From NCBI RefSeq assembly GCF_023073415.1, contig NZ_JADPJL010000037.1, positions 1 to 64,000 of the forward strand: DNA of 64,000 bases, given 5' to 3'. The notes beneath the pieces were generated by a model. It did not search any database and was not told the DNA's origin. It worked only from the letters and a program-made list of their open reading frames with translations. Of the stretch, positions 27,187 to 34,917 are shown in pieces. Made by a program: the position numbers and the translations under genes. Each line of letters begins with the position of its first letter. Position 1 is the stretch's first letter. This DNA is from Bradyrhizobium sp. 190. GTDB taxonomy: Bacteria > Pseudomonadota > Alphaproteobacteria > Rhizobiales > Xanthobacteraceae.

Positions 27187-27237
27187 GCGGGGTCCCCCCT
27201 CGGCATTTGCCGAAAAATGCGCTGGTAGTGTTTTGTT

Positions 27238-27262
27238 AACGTGAGTGGGGGCATCGGGTTCC
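27238..27262 (-). promoter_or_regulatory. EcfG-type promoter, perfect
   Basis: On the minus strand GGAAC (27262-27258), 16 bases, CGTT (27241-27238). The -10 ends 52 bases before the start of the 51-residue membrane protein. Confidence 0.75.
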
Positions 27263-27394
27263 CGCCGGCGGAACCTCAATCGCTCGGGAAACCACAATCA
27301 TTTCAAAAATCCTAGTATTTATACGGCAATAACGCTGTCCAACTAATTTACCGTTTTCCCGCCAAATGGCCCGCGAGCCTCTGGGGGGAGCATC

Positions 27395-29488
27395 ATGTTG
27401 AACCGTCTGACCGTGTCCACGCTGCTGAAGATCGTCATCCTCGTCACCTCCTTCTGCGTGGTGGTTGGATTTTCGCTCAACGCCTGGGACTCCTGGGGCC
27501 GCCTGCAGGCGGCGAGCCGCATCGCTGTCATCGCCGACGCCTCGGCGAACATCTTCAAGGCGATGCACAATCTGCGCACCGACCGCTCCACGACCAACCG
27601 GCTGTTGAATTCCGACGCGCCGATGGACCCCAATATCGAGAAGTACCTGCGCAACATCCGTGACACCGAAATGCCGGCGATGAGCAACGCGCTCGGCCTG
27701 CTCGGCGGCCTGGAATTCGCCCAGCAACAAACGCTCGTGCCGGAGTTCGACCGCGTGTTCAAGACGATGGGCACGCTGCAGAAGGAGTTCTGGGAAGCCG
27801 TGGCCAAGCCGAAGGCACAGCGCCGGCCCGAACTGGCCAAGGAATACATGGCTGCGGCGAATGCGATGTTGGAGGTGCTGGAGAAGCTTTCCGGAGCCCT
27901 TGCCGCCGCCGTCAACCACCAGGACGCGACCATCGACCAGTTACTGGCTATCAAGCAGATCGCATGGCTGTTGCGTAACACCGCCGGCGAGGCCTCGCTG
28001 ATCGTCTCGACCGGGCTCAGCACCGGGAAGGTCTCTCCGGAGGCGAACCTTGCCTACACCAAATATAGTGGCGGTATCGACGCCGCATGGAGCGCGCTGC
28101 AGCTCACCGCGTCGGGAATGCAGTTGCCACCGGCGATCTCGAGCGCGATTGCCGCGACCAAGACCGCCTATTTCGAACCGTCCTATCTCAGCCTGCGCGA
28201 CCGGCTGCTGACGCAGATTGTGGCCGGCGAGAAAACGGAATTGACTGCCAACCAGTGGACCCCGGTCACCGTCGGGCGTCTCGGCGCCGCCGTCACTGTC
28301 GCCGAAGCCGCGCTCGACGCCGCCAAGGATCACGCCGCGCACCTGCGCTCCAGCGTCCAGCGCTCGCTCACGATGCAACTCGCATTGCTGACCGGCGCGC
28401 TGGCGCTGGCGTTCGGCGCCATGGCGATCGTCACCCGCCGCGTCATCAATCCGCTGCACATCATGCGCGACGCCATGCTGAAGGTCGCAGCCGGCGACCT
28501 CCACGTCGATACCGGCTACGCCGCGCGCCACGACGAAATCGGCGCGCTGGCCGGCGCGCTGGAGACCTTCAAGCAGCAGGCCGCCGACAAGGCCCGGTTC
28601 GAGGCGCAGGAGCGCGAACGCAACGCCGGCGCCACGGCGCGGCAGCAGGCGATCGAGAGCTATGTCGGCGAGTTCGAGAGCATGGTGCGCCAGACGCTCA
28701 ACCAGCTCGGCGACGCTTCCGGCCAGATGCGGACCACCTCGGCCGGCCTGTCGACGATTTCGCGCCAAACCAACGAGCGCGTGCAGGTCGCCGGCAAGGC
28801 TTCCGGCGAGGCCTCGATGAGCGTCGAGACGGTCGCCGCGGCTTCCGAAGAGCTCAGCGCTTCGATCAACGACATCAGCCAGCAGGCGGCGCATGCGGCC
28901 AGCATCGCCAGCCGCGCGGTCGGCCAGGCGCGCAACACCGACGGCACCGTCCAGGGGCTCGCCCAATCGGCAGGGCGGATCGGCGAAGTCGTCGGTCTCA
29001 TCAACACCATCGCTGCCCAGACCAACCTGCTGGCGCTCAACGCCACCATCGAGGCCGCGCGTGCCGGCGAGGCCGGCCGCGGCTTCGCGGTGGTCGCCTC
29101 CGAGGTCAAATCGCTGGCGAGCCAGACCGCGAAGGCGACCGAGGAGATTTCCGAGCAGATCGCCGACATCCAGCGGGTTGCGGGTGAAGCCATCGACGCC
29201 ATCAAGGGCATCGGCAGCATCATCGGCGAGGTCAACGAGGTCGCGACCGCGATTGCCGCCGCCGTGCAGCAACAGGGCGCCGCCACCCAGGAGATCACCC
29301 GCTCGACGCAATTCGCGGCGCAGGGCACCAAGAACGTGTCCGACAACATCACCGGCGTGAAAGCCGATGCGGACGCAGCGGCAGCCGCCGCCGAGGATGT
29401 GAAGCACGCTTCGCAAACGCTGGAAACGCAGAGCCAGCAACTGGGCAATCAGGTCACCGATTTCCTCGGCAAGATCCGCGCGGCTTAA
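27395..29488 (+). CDS. Methyl-accepting chemotaxis protein
   Basis: 697 residues. Membrane segment 1 about 10-30, a helical periplasmic region to about 325 (no recognised ligand domain, long four-helix-like), membrane segment 2 about 328-350, HAMP (RRVINPLHIMRDAMLKVAAGDL), and a signalling domain with the hairpin tip IAAQTNLLALNATIEAARAGE, where CheA and CheW dock. It senses an unknown periplasmic signal and controls flagellar motor bias. No che genes are adjacent. A hairpin follows the stop codon. Confidence 0.95.
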   Translation: MLNRLTVSTLLKIVILVTSFCVVVGFSLNAWDSWGRLQAASRIAVIADASANIFKAMHNLRTDRSTTNRLLNSDAPMDPNIEKYLRNIRDTEMPAMSNALGLLGGLEFAQQQTLVPEFDRVFKTMGTLQKEFWEAVAKPKAQRRPELAKEYMAAANAMLEVLEKLSGALAAAVNHQDATIDQLLAIKQIAWLLRNTAGEASLIVSTGLSTGKVSPEANLAYTKYSGGIDAAWSALQLTASGMQLPPAISSAIAATKTAYFEPSYLSLRDRLLTQIVAGEKTELTANQWTPVTVGRLGAAVTVAEAALDAAKDHAAHLRSSVQRSLTMQLALLTGALALAFGAMAIVTRRVINPLHIMRDAMLKVAAGDLHVDTGYAARHDEIGALAGALETFKQQAADKARFEAQERERNAGATARQQAIESYVGEFESMVRQTLNQLGDASGQMRTTSAGLSTISRQTNERVQVAGKASGEASMSVETVAAASEELSASINDISQQAAHAASIASRAVGQARNTDGTVQGLAQSAGRIGEVVGLINTIAAQTNLLALNATIEAARAGEAGRGFAVVASEVKSLASQTAKATEEISEQIADIQRVAGEAIDAIKGIGSIIGEVNEVATAIAAAVQQQGAATQEITRSTQFAAQGTKNVSDNITGVKADADAAAAAAEDVKHASQTLETQSQQLGNQVTDFLGKIRAA

Positions 29489-29494
29489 GGACTC

Positions 29495-29548
29495 GTCATG
29501 CCCGGCAAAAGCGCGAAGCGCGTCTTCGCGCTTTTGCGCGGCGATGAC
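29495..29548. repeat. Hairpin after chemoreceptor gene
   Basis: GTCATGCCCGGCAAAAGCGC... (29495-29518) pairs with the segment 29524-29548, which ends GCGATGAC, giving a stem of about 24 pairs with few mismatches and a tiny loop. It lies in the convergent gap between the chemoreceptor and DUF2865 genes. No T-run follows, so it is probably a dispersed repeat that may also affect mRNA ends. Confidence 0.75.
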
Positions 29549-29563
29549 AGCCGGCAATCACTC

Positions 29564-30208
29564 TCACTCCCGTGCCACTACCGGCACGCGGCCATACTTG
29601 GCGCGGACCTTTTCGGACGCGGGCGAGAAATTCACCTCCGCGCCGCGCTTGTCGGCGCTGCGGCCGGCAACCAACAGGCCGTTCTGGCCGGCGACGATGT
29701 CGCCCTTGCGCAGCGTCGGGTCATCCTCGATCTTGACCGGCGCGAGGCCGACCTGGTCCTTGCCGTTGCAGGTGCAGCCGCTGACGAGCTCGTTGCGATA
29801 GCGGAACGCGTTCGGCAGTTCCGAATAGGATTTGCCGTTGTCGGCGGTCGCGTTGTCGATGGCGCTGCCGTAGAACACCTTGGTCTCGCTCGCCGGGCAG
29901 AAACTGTTGCAGGAGGCCGCGCGGCTCGCATTGTCCGATGCGGTGACCGGGAAATAACGTCCGTCGCAGGTCCGCACGCAAAACGCTTGGCCACCGCCAC
30001 CGCCGTAGCGGACACGTCCCTCGCCACGCGGCGGGCGGACCTGTCCGTCGTCGTCGCCGAACGGCATCTGGATATAGGGCTGATGGCGCTGACGCCCGAA
30101 CCCGCCGAACAGTTGCGAGAAGAAGTCCTGGGCCTGGGCGGCAGGCGCGAGCGCCGAAGCGCACACCAATGCGGCTGCCCCCCATGCTGCCAGTTTTCCC
30201 GATCGCAT
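29564..30208 (-). CDS. DUF2865 exported protein
   Basis: 214 residues from an ATG with GGAG seven bases upstream. Signal peptide (about 1-27, ending AAQAQ). The mature protein is rich in Cys: FCVRTCDGRYFPV, SCNSFCPASETKVFYG, CTCNGKDQVGL. These blocks define DUF2865, exported proteins of Rhizobiales with unknown role. The Cys spacing suggests disulfide bonds. It is 35 bases downstream of the L,D-transpeptidase gene on the same strand, so a joint cell-envelope role is possible. Confidence 0.88.
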   Translation of the reverse strand: MRSGKLAAWGAAALVCASALAPAAQAQDFFSQLFGGFGRQRHQPYIQMPFGDDDGQVRPPRGEGRVRYGGGGGQAFCVRTCDGRYFPVTASDNASRAASCNSFCPASETKVFYGSAIDNATADNGKSYSELPNAFRYRNELVSGCTCNGKDQVGLAPVKIEDDPTLRKGDIVAGQNGLLVAGRSADKRGAEVNFSPASEKVRAKYGRVPVVARE

Positions 30209-30243
30209 CAAGCTTCTCCTCTCATGCAACGCGACGCGTCCAT

Positions 30244-31002
30244 TCAGTTGGCCTGCGGCGCCGTCAGGTTCATCGCCTGGCGGCCCGAGGGCGTCAGCGC
30301 GACCGGGCGCGGATGAGCGCTGGCTGGACGGCTCCTGGTATCCCCGCCCCGCGCCATGACCGGTGCCATCTTCGGCAGCACCACGACCTTGGTGCCGACA
30401 TCGACCCGGCTGAACAGATCAGTGACGTCCTCGTTGGTCAGGCGGATGCAGCCCGACGAGACGAATTTCCCGATCGTCGAGGGATCGTTGGTGCCGTGAA
30501 TGCGGTACTGGCTGGTGCCGAGATACATCGCCCGCGCGCCGAGCGGATTGCCGGCCCCGCCGGCCATGAAGCGCGGCAGATAGGGCTGGCGCGCGATCAT
30601 CTCAGCTGGTGGATGCCAGTCCGGCCATTCCGCCTTGCGACTGATGGTCTGCACCCCGGACCAGGTAAAGCCGTCGCGGCCGACGCCGACGCCGTAGCGG
30701 ATGGCACGGCCCTGTCCGAGCACGTAGTAGAGTGTGGTGTTGCCGGTATCGATGATGATGGTGCCGGGCGCCTCCGCCGTGCCGAAGGCGACGACGGCGC
30801 GGCGAAGCCGCTCGGGCGTCGCACCCTCGTCGGAGGCGATCACCTCATCGGTAGGATATGCACTCCGTTGGGCGGAAGCGTAGCCGAGCGTCTGCGCGTT
30901 CGCCGCGATCGAGACCATCGCCAGCATGAGCAAGACGGCGACGACGAAGACGAGCGCGGTTGCCACGCGCGACGAAGGTCGGCGATAAGAGGACTGTGTC
31001 AT
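30244..31002 (-). CDS. L,D-transpeptidase (YkuD/ErfK family)
   Basis: 252 residues from the ATG at 31002. N-terminal membrane anchor or signal (about 12-36), then a YkuD domain with the catalytic motif: RIHGTNDP...GCIRLTNEDV, where the Cys is the nucleophile and the His activates it. It crosslinks peptidoglycan stems or attaches proteins to them in the periplasm. The Pro/Arg-rich tail is probably disordered. A perfect EcfG promoter lies 47 bases upstream, in a shared region with the divergent AI-2E-type gene. Confidence 0.93.
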   Translation of the reverse strand: MTQSSYRRPSSRVATALVFVVAVLLMLAMVSIAANAQTLGYASAQRSAYPTDEVIASDEGATPERLRRAVVAFGTAEAPGTIIIDTGNTTLYYVLGQGRAIRYGVGVGRDGFTWSGVQTISRKAEWPDWHPPAEMIARQPYLPRFMAGGAGNPLGARAMYLGTSQYRIHGTNDPSTIGKFVSSGCIRLTNEDVTDLFSRVDVGTKVVVLPKMAPVMARGGDTRSRPASAHPRPVALTPSGRQAMNLTAPQAN

Positions 31003-31048
31003 AGGACTGCCCCGCTGGATGTGCATCATTGGATGCTCTGCACCAACA

Positions 31049-31073
31049 AACGCACCCGGGGGCCGGCAGTTCC
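31049..31073 (-). promoter_or_regulatory. EcfG-type promoter, perfect
   Basis: Minus strand: GGAAC (31073-31069), 16 bases, CGTT (31052-31049). It faces the L,D-transpeptidase gene. A second perfect site facing the other way lies at 31134-31158. Confidence 0.75.
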
Positions 31074-31133
31074 TTTTGGCCGAGCTTGCGGCGCAACCGT
31101 GTCGAGCGCGACAAGGCTCACACCTGCGCGATT

Positions 31134-31158
31134 GGAACCCGCGGGTCTGCGCCACGTT
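31134..31158 (+). promoter_or_regulatory. EcfG-type promoter, perfect
   Basis: GGAAC (31134-31138), 16 bases, CGTT (31155-31158), followed after 68 bases by the start of the AI-2E-type permease gene. With the site at 31049-31073 it makes a divergent pair. Confidence 0.75.
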
Positions 31159-31226
31159 GTGATGCCAGTCCGGATCGCGAGGTCGCGTCTGCCTGGAATC
31201 GCCGCCTCGGGCGGGGGAAAGCCATT

Positions 31227-32414
31227 GTGAGCGTCATTCCCACCAAGCCTCCGCCCGCCAAGCCTACGCCTGCCAAGCCTTTGGCTTCCAAATCTCCGCC
31301 GACAAAACCATTGCCCAGCGAACGCCAGCATCCCAACGGGCACGAAGGCATTCCAGTCCCCGACAGCAGAAGCGAATTGCCGCCGGTCATCCGCCGCACG
31401 GAAGTGGTGGCCATCGCCCTCGTTGGCCTGCTGATCATCTGCATCATCGCCGGCCTCTATCTTGCCAAGGCGTTCTTTCTGCCGATCACGATGGCCTTCA
31501 TCGTCGGCACCATGCTGTCGCCCGCCGCCAGCTTCCTCGAGCGCTACCGCGTCCCGCGCGCGGTCGCTGCCGTCCTGATCGTCACCGCCGTCTGTGCAGG
31601 CGCCGCCTTCATGATCGGCCTGCTCGCCTCGCCCGTCATGGAATGGAGCAGCAAGCTGCCGGAACTGGGGTCGATCCTGAAGGAGAAGCTGAACATTTTC
31701 GACCGGCCGCTCGCGCGCTGGCAGGAGTTGCAGAGCATGCTCGGCGGTCCCGATTCGCTGTCGACGTTCCATCTGCCGAAGTTCGACTGGGTACAGCCGA
31801 CGCTGGAATTCCTGTCGCCGACCTTCGCCGAACTCCTGTTGTTCATCGCAACACTGATCCTGTTCATCGCAAGCTGGCGGGAGTTGCGCCGGGCGCTGAT
31901 CATGAATTTCGCCGACCGAACGGCACGGCTGCGAACGCTGCGGATGATCAACGAGATCGAGGAGCACCTCGGCAACTATTTGCTGATGGTTACGATGATC
32001 AATATCGGCGTCGGTATCGTGACCGGCCTGATCTGCGCGGTGACGGGCATGCCGAACCCCGCCGGCCTCGGCGCGCTGGCCGCGATCCTGAACTTCATTC
32101 CGATCATCGGCCCGGTGGCGATGTTCGCCGTCCTGGTCGTGGTCGGCCTCGTTGCGCTCCCAACCATCAGCGCCGGATTGATCGCGCCGGCCCTGTTTGC
32201 GGTAATGACCTTCATGGAAGGCCATTTCCTGACGCCGACCATCGTTGGCCGAAGGTTGGCCTTGAATGCGCTCGCCGTGTTCGTGACGCTCGCGTTCTGG
32301 ACCTGGCTGTGGGGCCCGATGGGAGCATTCCTGTCGTCGCCCTTGCTGATCATCGCGCTGATCGTGAAAGAGCATTTGATGCCGCCCGATCAGCCGCAGC
32401 TGCCGGAAGACTAA
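31227..32414 (+). CDS. AI-2E/PerM-family membrane transporter
   Basis: 395 residues from a GTG preceded by GGGGGAAA. An N-terminal Pro/Lys/Ala-rich cytoplasmic tail (about 1-50, with PPAKPTPAKP repeats) leads into about eight membrane segments. The AI-2E pattern is clear: YLAKAFFLPITMAFIVGTML, the IGPVAMFAVLVVVG block, FMEGHFLTPTIVGRRLALN and GPMGAFLSSPLLI. Family members transport small molecules or ions (AI-2 export and Na/H exchange are reported); substrate unknown. A longer frame from 31029 runs through the promoter region and is rejected. Confidence 0.92.
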   Translation: MSVIPTKPPPAKPTPAKPLASKSPPTKPLPSERQHPNGHEGIPVPDSRSELPPVIRRTEVVAIALVGLLIICIIAGLYLAKAFFLPITMAFIVGTMLSPAASFLERYRVPRAVAAVLIVTAVCAGAAFMIGLLASPVMEWSSKLPELGSILKEKLNIFDRPLARWQELQSMLGGPDSLSTFHLPKFDWVQPTLEFLSPTFAELLLFIATLILFIASWRELRRALIMNFADRTARLRTLRMINEIEEHLGNYLLMVTMINIGVGIVTGLICAVTGMPNPAGLGALAAILNFIPIIGPVAMFAVLVVVGLVALPTISAGLIAPALFAVMTFMEGHFLTPTIVGRRLALNALAVFVTLAFWTWLWGPMGAFLSSPLLIIALIVKEHLMPPDQPQLPED

Positions 32415-32429
32415 ACCGGTTTCGCAATT

Positions 32430-32454
32430 GGAACTTCCCATTCGACGAAGCGTT
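32430..32454 (+). promoter_or_regulatory. EcfG-type promoter, perfect
   Basis: GGAAC (32430-32434), 16 bases, CGTT (32451-32454), 35 bases before the DUF883 start codon. Confidence 0.75.
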
Positions 32455-32489
32455 TGTTCGGCAACTAAATTCAGTACCGGGAGCTTTCG

Positions 32490-32849
32490 ATGTCTGACGC
32501 CGCAACGACAAATCTGACGGACAAAGCCACCTATGAACGCCTGCAGAAGGATGTAATCGCCGTGAAAAACGATATCGCAGCCCTGACCGAGCAGATCACC
32601 GATGCGTTGAACAGTTTTGCCGGCAGCGCCTCCAAACAGGCGCAGCGCGGCTACAAGCAGGCGCGCGCCAATGCGGAACAGGCAGTCGACGACATGTCCG
32701 AACGCGGCAGCGCGATGATGGACGCCGCCCATGACGCCGCGTCCTCGATTGAGGAAACGCTGGAAGACGCCATCACACAGCGTCCGCTGGCGACCGTCGC
32801 GCTGGCGCTTGGTGTCGGCTTTCTGATCGGCGTGACGTGGCGCAGGTAG
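32490..32849 (+). CDS. DUF883 (ElaB/YqjD-like) membrane-anchored protein
   Basis: 119 residues: a long soluble helix (YERLQKDVIAVKNDIAALTEQITDAL) and a C-terminal membrane helix ATVALALGVGFLIGVTWRR, the DUF883 layout. E. coli YqjD binds ribosomes at the membrane in stationary phase. Its neighbour here encodes a holin-like membrane protein in the position of YqjE. An EcfG promoter precedes it and GGGAG lies upstream of the ATG. The stop codon lies within a 15-base tandem repeat. Confidence 0.93.
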   Translation: MSDAATTNLTDKATYERLQKDVIAVKNDIAALTEQITDALNSFAGSASKQAQRGYKQARANAEQAVDDMSERGSAMMDAAHDAASSIEETLEDAITQRPLATVALALGVGFLIGVTWRR

Positions 32850-32912
32850 TCTTGGCGCTGATAGGTTTGGCGCAGGCATTCTTGGCGCAGGGGCTTTTGG
32901 CGCAGAGAGTCT
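32838..32912 (+). repeat. 15-bp tandem repeat, five units
   Basis: Units begin at 32838, 32853, 32868, 32883 and 32898, each starting TGGCGC(A/T)G. The first unit covers the last codons and stop of the DUF883 gene; the rest fill the gap to the next gene. The 15-base period is exact, though the second half of each unit varies. This looks like slippage-derived DNA. Confidence 0.85.
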
Positions 32913-33017
32913 TCGATGGCGCGTGCCGGCAAGCCGGACGCCGCGGCGTCGTTTCGTATTGCGGTTGGTTTCGTTGACGTCGTTTTCAGATCGAGGCTTT
33001 CGGATCGGGGTTTGGCC

Positions 33018-33470
33018 ATGTTTCAGCGACTGATCGATGATTTCAAGGAATCGACCGGCACCGCTCTCCGGTTGACTTCGCTCGCGGCAGCGGCGGCTGT
33101 GGCCCTGCTGGTCACCACCGCGTTTCTGTGTGCTGCAGCCTTCGTATTCGTTCTGCAGAATTATGGTCCCGTCCAAGCCTGCCTGACCGGAGCCGCCATC
33201 TTCTTCGTCGTCACCTTGATCGCAGCCAGCAGTTACATGGTGCGCAAGAAGCAGATCGAGAGACGCGCCGAACAGGCGGCGAGGATGGCGAAGTCTACCG
33301 CGCAGACCGTGCTGTCCGATCCGATGCTGGTTGCGGCGGGCATCCAGGTGATCCGCGCCATCGGCGTCAAGAAGCTGATCCCGATCCTCGCGGTCGGCGG
33401 ACTTGCGCTGGGATTTCTCGCCACCCGCGCCAACGGGAGCAGCGGCGCCAACGAAGCGCCGGCGGAGTAG
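33018..33470 (+). CDS. Holin-like/YqjE-type membrane protein
   Basis: 150 residues. Two adjacent membrane helices (SLAAAAAVALLVTTAFLCAAAFVFV and QACLTGAAIFFVVTLIAASS, roughly 20-80), a basic linker RKKQIERR, and a third hydrophobic stretch (IPILAVGGLALGFLA). This fits the Phage_holin_3_6/YqjE group, which commonly pairs with DUF883 proteins. Probably co-transcribed with the DUF883 gene. The start is uncertain: ATG at 33018 fits best, but the frame is open from 32916. Confidence 0.8.
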   Translation: MFQRLIDDFKESTGTALRLTSLAAAAAVALLVTTAFLCAAAFVFVLQNYGPVQACLTGAAIFFVVTLIAASSYMVRKKQIERRAEQAARMAKSTAQTVLSDPMLVAAGIQVIRAIGVKKLIPILAVGGLALGFLATRANGSSGANEAPAE

Positions 33471-33501
33471 GCCTGGCGTCGCGCCTTCCATAGTTGCCCT
33501 T

Positions 33502-33585
33502 CCGTAGGATGGGTGGAGCGAAGCGATACCCATCAATGCCGGTGCGTGTGGCGATGGGTATCGCTTCGCTCCACCCATCCTACGG
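33502..33585. repeat. Palindromic repeat, family B-like (GTAGGATGGGTGGAGCG)
   Basis: Two 33-base arms (33502-33534 and 33553-33585) are perfect reverse complements with an 18-base loop. The centre GGAGCGAAGCG is shared with the element at 12.6 kb and the overall plan with those at 34.15 and 42.8 kb. Confidence 0.93.
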
Positions 33586-33595
33586 AAAACGATTT

Positions 33596-34140
33596 CACGT
33601 TCTCGCGGCGCGGTTTCGCCCGAGGTTTGCTATCAACTTCCCGCCCTCTCAAAACAGAGGGCGCAGGGAAGACCGGGTGCGCGCTGCACCCGCGGTCTCG
33701 TGTGCAATTGCGCACAAGGAACGCGCACACGAGCATACAGGTCCAGCGGGAGCATCCCGGCCTTCCCTGCGCAATGGCTTTACGGCTTACTTCGAGCTCT
33801 CCCCGGTGAACGGCTTTCTTGCCACCGTCGCCCGCGAAAGCTTGCTTTCGCGAACTTAGCGCCAGCACCGCGGCGTCAGGACCACACGACTTCGCCGTAC
33901 GCTTGAGCCACACACGTCAGTCGCAGCTCTCGCGTCCATCGCATCTCACCGCGCGTTCGTGACGATGGCCAACGCCCCTCATCTGCCGTGAGACGGGCGG
34001 AGTTATGCCGGTGATTTGCGTGACAAGTTAAGCGGAATATTTTTGCGACAAGGGCTGGACAGGTTTTTACTGATTTGCCCGTCGTGCCAACGTGTCGCAG
34101 TTGCGGATTGAAATTGCACTTGTGCGTGAAGCAAATCAGT
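33596..34140. repeat. Structured dispersed element of Bradyrhizobium relatives
   Basis: No convincing gene. The stretch holds a series of hairpins: GCCCTC/GAGGGC near 33650, GGGTGC/GCACCC near 33680, CGTGTGC/GCACACG near 33705-33735, and CGCGAAAGC/GCTTTCGCG (33833-33841 and 33844-33852). From memory, very similar sequence recurs many times in Bradyrhizobium, Rhodopseudomonas and Nitrobacter genomes and is often wrongly annotated as small proteins; I cannot confirm that here. Boundaries are approximate. It fills most of the gap between the holin-like gene and the next gene. Confidence 0.6.
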
Positions 34141-34148
34141 TCGCGGTC

Positions 34149-34243
34149 CGTAGGGTGGGCAAAGCGACAGCGTGCCCACCATCAAGGAGCGCAATCGATG
34201 ATCGATGGTGGGCACGTCGCTACGCTCCTTTGCCCACCCTACG
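34149..34243. repeat. Palindromic repeat, family B (GGGTGGGCAAAG)
   Basis: The outer arms CGTAGGGTGGGCAAAG and CTTTGCCCACCCTACG are complementary, and inner segments GTGCCCACCATC / GATGGTGGGCAC also pair. It lies just after the end of the leftward exported-protein gene. The same family occurs at 42.8 kb. Confidence 0.9.
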
Positions 34244-34261
34244 AAAAATATCGACGCGCGA

Positions 34262-34666
34262 TCAGGTCACGCAGCGGCCGGGCTGAAGCAGCTTTGCGAC
34301 CTCGGTCAACACACTGACCGGCGGTTCGCAGGCCACCGTCATCTTCGAGGGGCCACGCTTGTTTGGTGCGGCGGGCTGGGCTGGCGGCGCCGGGCGGTTC
34401 CGTACCTCCTCTTGGGCCACGGGAACACGCACCACCACGGACGTGTCCGCGAGGCCGACGGTTCGGATCGTAAACGTCTCGGTCTGACCTGTCGCGGCTC
34501 TGAGCGCCGCACGGTCGGCCTTGGCGGCGCGGTTGATGTCGGCCGAGGGTGCGGTCGCGGCGAGTTGCCGGCGGCCGGTGAGGTCGTGACCCGATGCAAG
34601 CTGGAAGGCGCCAAATGTTGCAGTGATGGCGAGAGCGGCTAAAATTGCTTTGAAAATCTGTGACAT
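34262..34666 (-). CDS. Small exported protein, unknown
   Basis: 134 residues. A signal peptide (MSQIFKAILAALAITATFGAFQLASG) is clear. The mature part has no known domain: TFTIRTVGLADTSVVVRVPV looks like beta strands, then a Pro/Ala linker and a conserved-looking C-terminus CEPPVSVLTEVAKLLQPGRCV with two Cys that could form a disulfide. Codon use and composition look like a real gene. Ribosome site GAGGGA is rather far from the ATG. I do not recognise a function. Confidence 0.75.
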   Translation of the reverse strand: MSQIFKAILAALAITATFGAFQLASGHDLTGRRQLAATAPSADINRAAKADRAALRAATGQTETFTIRTVGLADTSVVVRVPVAQEEVRNRPAPPAQPAAPNKRGPSKMTVACEPPVSVLTEVAKLLQPGRCVT

Positions 34667-34779
34667 GACGGTTTGTCCCTCGCCCCATGGCGATCACACA
34701 GACAACCCGAGCCGAGCCGAAGGGGGTCCGGCGCTTCTCGATCACTTAACCGTGTTCGAAAAAAATCGAAAAATATTTG

Positions 34780-34901
34780 CGGCCCCATGGAACGACTCCG
34801 GGGGGCTCGGAGTCATCCCGGCAGCCGGTTATTCCCCCTGCCCCATTGACCGGCGACGTAGGGTGCGACCGTGGTGATGCCGGTCGCACCCTGCTTTTTT
34901 T
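34780..34901 (+). ncRNA. Candidate small RNA with intrinsic terminator
   Basis: Three consecutive hairpins on the plus strand, with no plus-strand gene upstream: GACTCC/GGAGTC (34794-34799, 34809-34814), GCCGGT/ACCGGC (34824-34829, 34849-34854; C-rich 19-base loop) and a terminator GGGTGCGACC/GGTCGCACCC (34861-34870, 34882-34891) followed by seven T's. The start is a guess; an AT-rich stretch at 34745-34778 could hold the promoter. The flanking genes both point left, so this terminator serves neither. Confidence 0.5.
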
Positions 34902-34917
34902 GTTCCTGCTTTTTTGT

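Noticed and set aside
27270..27300. GGAAC upstream of the chemoreceptor gene as another EcfG promoter
   Set aside because: No CGTT-like element follows at 15-18 bases.
27941..29557. 538-codon minus-strand open frame opposite the chemoreceptor
   Set aside because: Mirror of the repetitive coiled-coil coding sequence; no recognisable domain.
31026..33578. 850-codon open frame on the minus strand
   Set aside because: It lies opposite the AI-2E, DUF883 and holin-like genes, crosses their promoters, and has the Arg/His/Gln-rich composition of GC-rich antisense frames. No domain is visible.
33533..33913. 126-codon minus-strand frame in the structured element
   Set aside because: It is carried by a dispersed structured repeat and reads through hairpins; such frames are often annotated by mistake.
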